Source: Micractinium sp. NFX-FRZ (taxonomy: Eukaryota; Chlorophyta; Trebouxiophyceae; Chlorellales; Chlorellaceae). Taken from it: a stretch of 64,000 bases of DNA. The stretch lies in assembly GCA_029339195.1 (NCBI GenBank), contig JAPTJF010000248.1, positions 1-64,000 on the forward strand, read 5' to 3'. A program made the translations under genes and the position numbers. Below the pieces are notes generated by a model. That model saw only the letters and a list, made by a program, of their open reading frames with translations. It was not told where the DNA came from and searched no databases. This document shows positions 11,458 through 22,452 of this stretch, piece after piece (positions within the stretch are counted from its first letter, which is position 1; each line of letters begins with the position of its first letter).

Positions 11458-13043
11458 TCAGCCCAGGAAGTTGTCTAGCCACCAGTCGTCGGCTGCCGCA
11501 CCATGTGCAGAACCCACCAACTTGAAGTCAGCTGGCCAGCCGCTGGGTGGCAGCTGGTGCTGCCCAGAGGGACACGCCTGCTGCTGTGCCTGCTGCTGCT
11601 GCTGCCGCAATTGCTGGTCCGCCTCTTGCTGCAGCATTTCGTACGCCTCCGCCTGCGCCGCCAGCCACGCTTTGTGGGGCGGCTGCGCCAGCTGCCCCGG
11701 CAGCTGCTCGGCAGCTGCCGAGAGCGGCGGCAGCTCAAAGGCCGCCAGTTTCAGATGCTCAGCTGCCGAGTGGGAGTGCGCCCACACGTCTAGGCCCGAC
11801 TGCTGCTGCAGCAGCGGTGAAGGCGTGGGCACAACGGCAGCGCCATGGGGCGGAACCGGCCAGGAGGCGTGAGCACTGCCGCTGGGCGCTGCGCCTGCTT
11901 TGCGGCCCACCCGCCCCAGCTGCTGCGCAATGTGTGCGAGGCTGCCATTGGCGTCGCCCCGCTCGCAGCTCCCCTGCAGGCCAGGAAGCAGCAAGACGTG
12001 TGCGCCCACATCAGGGCAGGGCAGCAGTACCAAGACGGCTGGGCTGGCGGGCGGGCGGCAGGCGGGCGGGCAAGCAGCCATGCAGGCAGGCGGGCAGGAT
12101 GTGCTGCCTGGCCATTTGTGGGAGGGAACGAGGCAGGCGGGCAGGAAAGCCGGCGGGCAAGCAAGCGGCTGCGCCTCGAACCTCCGCCCAGCAGGCAGGC
12201 AGGCGGGCCCGCACCGCCCACCTACCTCGGTGTGGGTGCGCTCCAGCAAGGCGGCGGCAGCGGCGGTGGCGGGCATGCCGTCGCCAGCCACCCAGATCTG
12301 CTCCATTTCTGAGCTGCCACGCGAGCGCCCTGCCAGGTCTGCCTCCCAGCCGCCATCCCCGCCGGAGCAGCCTCCGCCCTCGTGCACGCGCGCCCGCTTC
12401 GGCGGCGGCCCCTGCGCCTGTTCTCGCTCCGACGACAGCTGGCGCCGCTTCCAGCCCTCCCTGCATGTGGTGGGGTGTGGTAATGGCAGGGAGGTGACGG
12501 CACAGGTTGGAGTGACCAGCAGGCCGCCGGGACAGGCTAGCCCAGGCGCAGGCACCCAACACATCGCTCAGGCGCCCTTGCTTCCCTCCCTCCCTCCCCG
12601 CCCCGCCCCTCTCACCACAGCGCCTGCTGCAGCTGCCGGTGGCGCTCCCACCGCTGCTGCTCCACCGCCCGCTTCTCGCCCCACTCCCGCTCCCGCTCCG
12701 CCTGCTGCGCCAGGAATGCCTGGCGCCGCTGGTCACGCTGCCGCTCCCACACGGCCCTGTCCTCGGCCCGGGCACGCTCCCACATGGCCTCAGCGCCCGC
12801 CAGCTGGCGCTCGAAATCCGAGAGCGGCGGCGGTGGGGCCGGCAGCAGCCGCTGCTGCTCGCCACCACCCTCCATGCGCCGCCTAGCTGCACCCAGCGCA
12901 CCCCGCCCGCCCCCTGGCTCCTGCAGCCGTGCAGCGGGAGGGTGGGTGGCAGCAGAGGAAAGAGGGTCACAGGCCGGCAGGGAAGGCGTGGGCGCGGCGC
13001 CAAAGGGCTCTGGGGTCAATGGGTCCCCTGCAGCTGAAGCCAT
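11458..13043 (-). CDS. Coiled-coil, glutamine-rich putative nuclear protein
   Basis: Three exons in transcription order: 13043-12616, 12460-12226, 11973-11458. They join in frame to 392 aa. An in-frame ATG at 13145 would add 34 residues. I do not recognise a family. Residues about 80-158 are highly charged (Arg, Glu, Gln, Trp repeats such as ERERE and RWERHRQ) and should form a long helix or coiled coil. A basic PPPKRARV motif at 161-168 looks like a nuclear localisation signal. A second Gln-rich helical region with runs of Q lies near 300-350, and the protein ends WWLDNFLG. Intron 2 (11974-12225) is rich in GGCGGGCA-type simple repeats. A nuclear scaffold or regulatory role is an inference only. 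Confidence 0.65.
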
Positions 13044-14787
13044 GCACGCGCAAATCAGAGTGGCGTGGAACAGTGATGCTCGACTGCTGCACCGGCAGGG
13101 AGGCCCGCCCAACGCACCCGCTTGCCTGGCGCGCACCAGCTGCAACGACGGGTCAGAAGCGCCCCAGGCCGTCGGCGCTCAGTGCCCACCGTCGCCGCTC
13201 TGCTGGGCGCAACCCCCTGGGCCTATCTTAGCCGACCACCGCAGTCGCTGGCGGACCTGGCGAGGTCGCAGCGTCTGCAGAGGCGTCCGGTTCTCTGCAG
13301 CGGCGGGGTGTGCGTCAGGGGTTCCACAGGGCGGACGGGCACACTCCAGGAGAACCAGCCCTCGTGATTTGCGCATCCTTAGCTCAGCGAAATCGACATC
13401 GAGGGCCAGGGGCGCAGCACGGGTAGCGCCAGGCCGCGGCCCATGCCAGTGTGTGCCTGCTCGACAACGCAGGCCCCGGCTCACGGCTCCTGTGGCCATT
13501 GCAATGCTCGTGCATACTTGCCTTGAAAGCCCCCTCCGACACACCTGGCCAAGGGGCAAGCCGCCCCGGCCTCAGGGAGGTGCTGCCGCCCGCCAACTCT
13601 CAACCCAGGCGCCAGAGCGAGTGGCCCACTCTCCGGGAGAGGTGCAGCGGCCTATACAGGCCTGCAGGCGTTACGTTCTCGGTCGCGTGCGGTGTCCTTT
13701 TGCTTTGAAGTGCCCACCGCCGCCAAGTGGCACTCAGCACAGCACAGCATGTAGGCGGCGCCGCAGCAAGGTGCTTTTCTTGGTGCCCAGGCACATGCAA
13801 ACCAGTCGGAGGTGGCTGACACTGCTGTTGTTCGTAGTCACCTGTGGCAGGCGTGGGCGGGACCTCCAAAACATGCTGCCAGCAGGCCACTGGGCAGACG
13901 GCAAGACCAGCGTGCAAGAACGGAGCATGAACCGTGAGCAGAGTTTACACGTGGAGGGCCCGTGGAACCCCAGCTGCGCCCTTTAAGTTCTGCACCAGTG
14001 GATGTTTCTATTGCACTCTTTATGGCAACTGAAAAAACAGCAATGTAGAAGAGCAACGATGGGGGCTTGTGTGCACTGGCGGGCTGGCAGCACGTGCATT
14101 GGCGGGGTGTGTGTGGTCATTTGTTGAGAGGTGTTCATTGGCAGGCACGAATTGCACCGTGATGGTATGCCAAATGATTATGCGTGCACAGGAACTCTGG
14201 CGGCGTGTGCACAGAAGGCAGGTTGAAGGGGTTGTAGTGTAGCGGAGCTAGGATGGGCGCTTGGGCGCATGCATGAGATGGGGGGCAGGTCAGCAGCACG
14301 TGGCACTGAAGCGTTGCAGCGTAGCGGAAAACGGATAGGCGCTTGAGCGCATGAGATGGAAGCAAAAAGGCGGGCCAGAAGCACATCAGTCGGGCAGCAG
14401 CACAGGCTGTTTGCGGCCAGGTGAATCAAGAGCAGTGCGCAGACCACGATGTGGGCATGCAACATGCTTGCGACTCAGCAAGGCTGCCGCCACGTGTGCT
14501 GGCCAACATTAGGTGGCATCACCAGGATGGGGTGGGGGTGGGGGGCAGTGGCGTGTCGCCAGGATTGCGATGCAACCGCCCAGGGGCCCCAACAAGGCCG
14601 GCGGCGACCTCGCTTTTGAGGGGTGAGGTGAGGCGAGGTGAGGCGGTGCTATGGTGAGCAGTGCCACGAGGCATGCTGTGCCATCCCCGGCAGGGCCCGG
14701 CCCCTCAGCACGCCAGCTGGCGGCGCTAGCCAAGCGGTGGTCCGAGGGAGTCGGCGTGCGCCCCATGGCGGCATGCACGCCACGCTC
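13044..14787. other. Intergenic region with degenerate tandem repeats
   Basis: No supported gene. A 400-aa plus-strand frame over 12784-13986 is antisense to the coiled-coil gene and was rejected. 14130-14400 holds two or three diverged copies of a unit of about 95 bp. A minus-strand TGTAA at 13945-13949 may end the membrane-protein transcript. Confidence 0.4.
14130..14400. repeat. Degenerate tandem repeat of about 95 bp
   Basis: The blocks GTAGCGGAGCTAGGATGGGC and GTAGCGGAAAACGGATAGGC, each followed by GCGCTTG.GCGCATG and ATGAGATGG, recur with about 95 bp spacing. A weaker third copy lies upstream. Confidence 0.55.
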
Positions 14788-17145
14788 TCACAGGGACCAG
14801 CGGCCGTAGGCCCACATGGCCGCCAGGGCGGGCATCGCAAACTGCGCCAGAAAGTCGACGTCTGCTGGCACCAGGTCAGCTCGCAGGCGTGCCACGTCAG
14901 CAGGCAGCGGGACCACGGCGTGCCCCTCCTCGCCTTCGCACCACGCCGCGCCCACGCCTGCCTGCTGCGCCTGCTGCGCCTGCTCGGCGGCACGCCACTG
15001 CCACTGCAGGCGGGCCAGGAAGCGCAGCCGCAGGCGCCTCTCCGTGCGGAAGGCCGCCCAGGTGGCGGCCAGGAAACCCGGCAGCAGCAGCATCGGTGCC
15101 TGGCACTGCATGCACAGCGCGACATCCGCTGCCACCGCCTGCTGCCCCTGCGCCTGCTGCTGCCAGCCAGCGATGGCGGGCGGAGCTGCACCCAGCGCCC
15201 GCTGCAGTGTGCGGTACCCCTGGCGCAGGCCCGCGCTGTTTGAGCAGATGTGCCCGCTGCCGGCCATCATCACCAAGCACACCTGCAGAGGCACACGTAA
15301 TTGAGGGTGGTTGCCTTGGTGCACAGCAGCCTCCTCACTCGCTCACAGCAGCAACCGCACGTGCCTCCCAACACCCCCTGGCACACACCGCCGGGGCCAG
15401 CAACACAACTGGGGGGCCCCAGGCCCCACCCACCGCCGCTGTCTCCTGTTCATTGACTTGCAGCTGCACTACCAAAACCTTGACGTCGGGCGGCCACAAA
15501 CCGATGCAAGCGCAGGCCTGCCTGGCGGGATACCACCCGCCGGGGGGTCCCACCCGCGGCTGCCTTGGCGCCGCCACACCTGCCTCCGCACAGCTGACGC
15601 ACGCCTTTCCAAGCGACAAGAGCACAGCACACACAGCGTTCGAGGCCCCACTCACTGCTGCTTGCTCCAGGAGCTGAAGCCGGAAGGTGAGGGGGGAGAA
15701 GGCCGAGTAGAAGTGGGTCCACAGGATGCCGCTGGCGTGCACCAGGTGTGCCAGGGCGGCCACAGCGGAGGCGCCCTCCTGAAGACGGCGCCAGGCGGGC
15801 AGGCAAGCAGTGGGAGGGAAGGGGAGGTGAGCCGGGCGGCGAGGACGCTGGGTGCTAGCGCGTCGCCGCTCGCGACAGCCGGCCGGCTTGTGCCACGGCT
15901 GCTGCTGGGCAGCGGGGCGCGCAGGGTGGCGGGCGGCTGCATGCTCCCGGAGCACGGCGGCCAACGTAGCATGCCCGAGAGCGGCGGCGGGGCAGTGCAG
16001 CAGGAAGGGCAGCAGCGGGGTGCCACACCTGGAAAGGGGCGAGGTGGCGCATGTAGTAGCAGCCCACTGCTGCCTGAGCCACGTCGACCAGCACAAAGGC
16101 CACGACACCCATCCTGCGGATGGCCAGGTGGGCTGGGTGCACGGGGTTCACACACGCACGGCTTCCGCTCTCAGGGGGAGAGGGATGCAGCGAGGCGGGG
16201 CGGGGGTGTGGGAGCACACACCCCAATGTGAAGCCGAGCTCGCAGCGGGAGGCGCCCAGCCTGCCGCTGCTCGGCTGCTTGCAGTGGGGCCTCTGCATGC
16301 GCACAACACAAGCCAGCCAGGCAGGCACGCACACATGCACACTCACACAATACCAACCATAACATGCACACGTGCACACACATACACACGCAGGCGGGCG
16401 CATGCCACGCGTCGCCTTGCATGCACCCCCCGCGCACCTGCCCCTCACGCGTGATGATGGCGGCATGACGGCAGCCAGCACAGGCGCAAAACTGGATCCC
16501 GACATCAGGGTGAACAGCAGCGCCCCCAGGGGGTCGCCTGCCGCCAGAGCCCTGCAGCGCCGCAGGCGTGGGCGGGTGGAAGGCGGGCGGACAGGTGCGT
16601 TGGCAGGGTGGGCACTATGGAAGCAACTAAGCCTGCTCCCGAGTGCGGGTGCTGGTTGAGGGGAGACATACCGCCCACGTGGTGCACAGTGCGCTGCATG
16701 TTCCTTTGTGATGCACCCATCTGGCGGACAGAGCAAGCAAGCACGGTTTTCAGTGGGAAGTGTCAAAGAGCAGGAGGCAGGCCCGGAACAGGGAGAAGCG
16801 CGTGATGATGCCCTGCTTGCTGCGCCAATGGTGCGCCACATACAGCTTCTCCAAGTGCGAGTCTCTGAATGTGAGGTCCGCCAGCACCGGCGGCCCGGCG
16901 GCGGCGGCGGCGGGGGCAGCGGCGGCGGCGGCAGCGGAAGGTCCCGTACGGGCCAACGGGACCGCGCCTGCGGCGCCTGCAGGGTGGCTGGGCACGGGGG
17001 CGGGAGCGCGCTGCTCGCTGGGTTGCCGAGGCGGGGAGCTCTTCTCCTGGGCGGCGCTGGGCGTCCCAGGGGGCTCAAGGTCGGCTAGCAGTAGGGCCCG
17101 CTCACACCCGCTGGAGGGCTCAGCCTTTGACTCTGCGCCGCCCAT
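14788..17145 (-). CDS. Multi-pass membrane protein, family not recognised
   Basis: Exons in transcription order: about 17145-16753 (donor unresolved), 16720-16672, 16537-16438, 16113-16029, 15778-15656, 15282-14788. Exons 2-6 join in frame to 283 aa; with exon 1 the protein is about 410 aa. The N-terminus is low-complexity (MGGAESKAEP, poly-Ala) and is followed by LEKLYVAHHWRSKQG and a first hydrophobic helix. Further helices are in exon 3 (ALLFTLMSGSSFAPVLAAVM), exon 4 (VVAFVLVDVAQAAVGCYYM), exon 5 (ILWTHFYSAF) and exon 6. Between two late helices a charged Gln/Ala-rich loop of about 50 residues is predicted. The exon 1 frame meets a TGA at 16752 before a good donor, so either exon 1 ends earlier or there is a base error. 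The last two exons begin and end like those of the gene at 24172-25510, suggesting distant paralogy. Confidence 0.55.
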
Positions 17146-17625
17146 CGTGCTGATACTGCTAGCAACACAAGCTGCCGAATGGTTGAAAATGGAGAAACTG
17201 GGGCGTCGACCGCGACTTCCGCCTGGCTGCGCCATGCTGCGTGCTTATTGGGCTGTGGTACATCATTGCGATCAGGGTTGAGCGCGCCTACTCCTATGCA
17301 GATATGGATATGCAGACTGTGTTAAAAAGACCTCGGCTACTCCCCCACCGGCGGAGCAGCAGCCGCCTCCCCTTGCGCAGGGCACTGCCGTGGCACGCCA
17401 GGCTTAAAATCCACGGTGTTGGCTGGGTGCCAAAGCATTTGTCAGAAGCATAATATCATGGATGAAACAGCAGCACGGCAGCAGTCGGGAATGCATTGGT
17501 TGGGTTGGGTTGGGTTGGTTCAGGGCCAGTGAGGAGCAGTAGGAGGAGGACAGCGCGAGGGGGGACAGCAGGAAGGTAACACTCGCCGGCAATGAAAGGG
17601 GGGGATGCCAATACATGCATTCCAA
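17146..17625. other. Spacer: membrane-protein promoter side and SnRK2 3'UTR
   Basis: No gene. It holds a short TTGGG run near 17497-17520 and a stretch of lower GC. No TATA box is convincing. Confidence 0.4.
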
Positions 17626-20600
17626 CTACGGTGTGATTTCATAACATAGTGAGGGTCCAGGTGATTGGCTGGCAGGGGCTCTGATGCGGCAGGCCGAGGG
17701 GCAGGCATGGCGCTGGGGTTGGAACGTGGGTGCATGGGCGCAGTGTGGCGGCATGGGCATGCCGCTGCCACGTGGCACTGCTGCCACATCAGCCTGGTGC
17801 GTCCCTCGGATCCATGCCCACAGACGCCTCCTCTTCCCCCTCTTCCTCTGCACAATCCTGAAGCGATCCTCGAAGCGAGCTGTGAAGAGACTCACACACC
17901 TCCCCACTCAGAGCCGCTGCAGGGCAGTCAGAACGGGAGGAGGGGCGTCAGCAGGAGCGCCAGGGTGGCAGTTCAGCATTGTTTGTCGGGTGTGGCGGTG
18001 ACGGGCGGCCGTGTGCTGCGTGCACCCCTTCAAGCGCGCCCAGCAAGCAATGCGCTTGCACACCCACGCGGCCCGCCCGCCCACACCTTACCTTGCTGCT
18101 GCTGCTGCTGCTGCTGCTGCCCCGCCCCCTGCTGCTGCGTGCCGTCAAGCGCTGCAGACACCTTGCCCGCCTCCCTCACAATCTGCCGCGCCTGCAGGCG
18201 CGTGCACACAGGGGCATATGACAGGTCAGCACACAATGGGGGAATATGACAGGTCAGCACACAATGGGGGCACGACGGGCCGCTGCTGGCGACGCGTCGT
18301 GGCCGGAGCAGTGCCGCAGGGGGCGTGCGTGCATCGCGGGCTTCCCGAGGGCGGAAGAGAGCAAGGGGCGCGCGTCGTGGGAGGGCCGTGGCAGCCTGCC
18401 TGGACCCAAGCAGCTGCAGCCGGGGCGGGCTTGGAGGAGGCAGAGGCGCGGGGGGGTGCTTGTGCACAGTACAAGCGCTGCAGGCAGCAGCGCCGCCGCC
18501 CAGGCTGAGCAGGCGGCTCACACGACTTGCGCCAGCGGGCCGCTGCCGGCACGTGGCACCGCCCCCTCTCGACACAAACCCAGGGGGTAGGGGCCAAACA
18601 ACCCACGCACCTCTTCCAGCACCTCTGGCGACGGCTGGTTGGCGCGGCTCTCCTGCGGGCGGGCGGGGCGGGGCGGGGCGGCAGGGAGGTGAGCGAAACG
18701 CACATAAACGGAACGCAACAAACAAGGCCGGCCCCCGCCCCGTCCCTGCACCCACCTCCACCAGGCGGTCGTTGAACTGCAGGGCCGCAGGGTGCAGACC
18801 CTCCAGGAACCAGGGGTGGCGCAGGATGTCCTGCAGCGGGCGGGGAGGGATGCAGGGCGGGGTGGGGTGGGCGGTGGGCGGGTGGGGCAAGGGCATACAT
18901 AGCAGGGGAGGGCTGCACTCCTCCACGCGGCCCCGCTGCCGTGGCGGGGAGGGGCGGGTGCAGCGGCGGGAGCGGGGGGAGTCCGAGAGTGGCGCCAGGC
19001 GCGCTGCTTGCGCGGGTGCCTGCTGCATGACGGACCGCCTGCCCGCCTGCCTGCCTGCCTGTGATGTTAATCATGATGAAAGGGTGCGTGTGTGGGGTGG
19101 GGTGAGGGGTGGGGGGAGGGGCTCACCTTCAGAGAGCACCGCTGGCCCGGGTCCGGCACTAGAATGCGGCTGATGAGGTCCCGCGCCGCCATGCTGCAGG
19201 GCAGGCAACCGGGCTTGCTGTTAACGTATCACTCAAATTGAAACTGCCAGGAAGGGCAGCAGGCAAGCCGGTGCCTGCAAAGCACGCACTTTGGCCCCGG
19301 TGGGTTGCCCATCCCTCGTCTGCTGGCCACACCCAACCCGCCCGGCGGGCCTGCTTCTTTAGGGAGGGGTGTGACGTGGCCTGCCATACAAGGAAACCTC
19401 TGCACGCCTCCTTGCCCCCTTGCTGCGCAGCCGCCGCGCGACGGCGTGCCGCTCGACTTCCCCACTCGGCACCGCTGCGTGCCTGGTGACTGGCTTTCAG
19501 GCGCCTGCTGCGCAGCCGCCGCAAGCTGGCGTGGTGAGCTGGCGTGGTGAGCTGGCGTGGTGGGCTGGCGTGGCGGGCGGCTCACCTGAGGGGCCTCTCC
19601 GGGGGGAAGACGTAGTCGGCAGACAGCGTGCGCTGCAGCATGGCGTTGAGCTTCTGGTTGGCGGTCAGCAGGTCGTCGTCGCGCCGCCTGCGCAGCAGGG
19701 CAACCTCAAGAGCAGGTTTGGTCAGGAGGGAGTGACGGGGGGGACATGGCGTGGCGTTCATCAGGGTGCTTGGGTTTGCAAACAGCGCATGAGCAGAGTG
19801 GACACATTGACGCGCCACAAGCCTGGTCGTCGCAAACAGGACGGCGGCCCGGCTGCACGGCGTGCAGCGAACCCAAACACCCCTGTGTGTGTGTGTGACC
19901 CAAACAGAGGGCAGCAGGGGAGCTTCTGTGCTGCGCGGCCTACCAGGGCGACGCACGCCACCCCGCCGCGCCTGCCACACCGCCTCCGGCCTCTGGCAGC
20001 CACGCAGCGGCAGCCCTGCATGCACGCTTGTCCCCCTGTCCCCGCCCAGCCGGCTGGCTTGCATGCCCGCCTCCGGTGGCTGGCTCACTCACCCAAAGGG
20101 GTACCGGTCCAGCAGCATGACATAGAGGAGCACCCCACAGGACCAAACGTCGGCTGCCTGCGGGGAAGGGCAGAGGGGGCGAGCGGGGGGGTCCGTCAAT
20201 GAAGCAGCGCCTGTGCCCGGGAAAAAGTGCAGCGTTGCGCAGCGACTGTATTCGTGCATGAAGTGCGGCAGCACAAGTCCAGCAGAGCCCTGAACTCCCC
20301 GCGTCTGCATGCGCGGCTCGCCTGGCCCGCCATGGAACCTGCCCCATGCTGCTCCCATGTTGAACCTGCCCCACGAGCAGGCGGGCAGCACACAGGGCAC
20401 ACCCACATTCAGACGAGGCAGGCACAGGAGACAGGGAGATGAACCGCCCTTGCACCCAGTCTAAGCAGCAGAACGTCCCGCCCTTGCGCCCAGACCATGG
20501 CATGCACAGCACACGGCTGTGTGTTGCCGCTCACCTGGCCGTTGTAGACCTGACCCATGCGGTTGCTGATCACCTCTGGCGCCAGGTAGGCGGGGGTGCC

Positions 20601-22452
20601 CACGCGGCTGGTGGGGGCGCTCTGGTCGTTGGCGTCCTTGCTGAACCCAAAGTCGGCCAGCTGCGGTGCACGTGCGGTGTGGGTGGGGGGTGGGGGGCAA
20701 GGGACATTGATGCAGCACTGCTTCATGTCCAAGGCCGAGGAGGCCAGGAAGGCCAGGAGGCACCATCTGGGGCAGCGCTGTGGTCGCCGCCGCGCGCCCC
20801 CCTCAGCCAGATGCAGGTGGGGATGGGGTGTCCCACCAGACATGGGGGTGGGCATGCACCATGCTTGGGGGCACCTCCTGCGCCCAAACACGCCCGCCCC
20901 ACCCCTCACCCCGCCCCCACCCCCTAATGATCCTCTGGCCCTCACGACTGAACCCCACCTTGATCAGCGGTCGCGCGCTGCCGTCCAGCAGCGCATTCTC
21001 CAGCTTGATGTCCCGGCTGCTCACGCCCTGCAGCAGCACAGGTAGGCAGGCAAGCCGCGGCAGGAATGCATGACATCATGCCCTGCAGCAGCGCGTGGCT
21101 CCCAGCCCATGCGCCCTTCCGCCGCCCTCCCTCAACATTCTGTGGCAGCAGTTCGTCGGCCAGTGCAACCTGCTGGAGCCGGGCACCAGCGCGCAGCCTT
21201 AAACACAAACACACACGCACACACGCGCATGCATGCAGACCCAGCCACACGCCCACACGCGCACGCCCACACGCGCCCAGCACCCACCATTCTGTGGCAG
21301 TAGTCCACGGCCACCATGAGCTGCTGGAAGAACCAGCGGGCCTCGTCCTCGCACAGCCCGCGCCGGGCGGACACGTGTCGGAACAGGTCCCCCCCAGCGG
21401 CATGCTCCATGGCCAGCACCAAGTGGGTCTGAGTCAGAAACACCTGCGGGGAGGGGTGGCAGGGGAGGGGCAAGGTGCGCACGTGCATGCATGGGGCAGT
21501 GAGTGCCTGTGCTGCCTGTGCTGGCGGGGCGGGCGGGGCGGGCGGGCCGGCCGGGTGGCACTCTGCTGCGCTGGCACTCTTGCTGCGTGGCACCAGCTGC
21601 CGGCACCCTGCACAGCCCCAGCCCGGCGGCTGCTCGGCAGCCCCCTTCACCTCCCGCAGCGCGATGATGTGTGGGTGCCGCAGCTTGATGTGGTTGATGA
21701 CCTGCGGCAAGGAAGGGGGGGCAGGGAGGCGTTTGGGGGCGGCGGCGGCAGGGCGGGAGGCAAAAGGCGGCGCCGGCGGGCGGCAGACAGGCGAAGCAAG
21801 AAAGTCATCAGCACGGCAAACGCGACGAGCGGCTGGCTGCATGGGCACATGTGCCTCCGCCGGTGCCCCCGCCGGTGCCTGCAGCGCAGCAGGCGCTGCC
21901 GCACGTGCGCTGCCGGCCGCCCCCCGTCCCAGCGTGGCGCCGTCAAGGCCCCCGCCCTGCGACCCGCCACGCACCTCTCGCTCCACATACTTGTTGATGT
22001 GCTGCAGCAACAGGCAGGCGGAGTCGGCGGGTGGGCGCAGGAAGTGGGTGCAAGCAGGCAGCACTCCAGGGTGGTTCGCGAGCACCGGGCCGCTGCTGCC
22101 GCCGCCGCCGCTGGCAGTGCACCACCGCCTTGGGTTGCGCCCCGCTCCGCCACTCCCCCTTACCTCCACGCCCCGGGGAATGAATTTGAGTGCCACGTTC
22201 GTCTGAGTTTCGAGGTCACGAGCAAGAACCACGGAGCCAAAGGCGCCCTTCGACAGCTCCGCTACCTGCATTTTCGCAGACGCGCTTGCAACGAGCTGTT
22301 TAGCGCGCGGTGTAGGCAAGCGGCGCAGCAAGGCTGCCCCCACCCGTCCAAAAGTGCCCCCGCACCCCCTGGCAATCCCGGCCCCCGCTTGCCTTCGCAT
22401 AGCGAGGGTTGCCCTTCAGCAGGGTGCACTCCTCCTGAGAAGGGGCAGACAT
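17626..22452 (-). CDS. SnRK2-type serine/threonine protein kinase
   Basis: 14 exons in transcription order: 22452-22393, 22265-22164, 22001-21975, 21701-21651, 21443-21288, 21027-20959, 20660-20535, 20157-20093, 19687-19586, 19193-19127, 18830-18756, 18652-18611, 18191-18092, 17879-17626. They join in frame to 431 aa. Features: glycine loop SKGAFGSVV 25-33, Lys47, catalytic SSRDIKLEN 135-143 (Ser where plants have His), DFG 158-160 and GTPAYLAPE 176-184. The sequence follows plant SnRK2 closely (LVLAMEHAAGGDLF, ADYVFPPERPL, HPWFLEGL). This family phosphorylates Ser/Thr targets in osmotic, ABA and nutrient stress. The C-terminus is unusual: a Gln run in exon 13 (CAG repeat) and a basic QRKRGKRRR segment replace the acidic tail of plant SnRK2s. 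Exon 3 is only 27 nt. Intron 1 has a GC donor. Confidence 0.85.
18216..18270. repeat. Perfect 27-bp tandem duplication in SnRK2 intron 12
   Basis: Two identical copies of a unit beginning ATATGACAGG and ending CAATGGGGG lie at 18216-18242 and 18244-18270, just upstream of the exon 13 acceptor. Confidence 0.9.

Noticed and set aside
12784..13986. 400-aa plus-strand open frame
   Set aside because: Antisense to the coiled-coil gene and low in structure; no domain or splice partners.
16030..16120. Extending membrane-gene exon 4 through the frame beginning GTPLLPFLLHC
   Set aside because: It needs a different frame from exon 4; the donor CAG/GTGTGG and the next phase-0 exon at 15778 fit better.
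17497..17520. Telomere-like repeat
   Set aside because: Only a few TTGGG units; it does not match the TTTAGGG type known in green algae.
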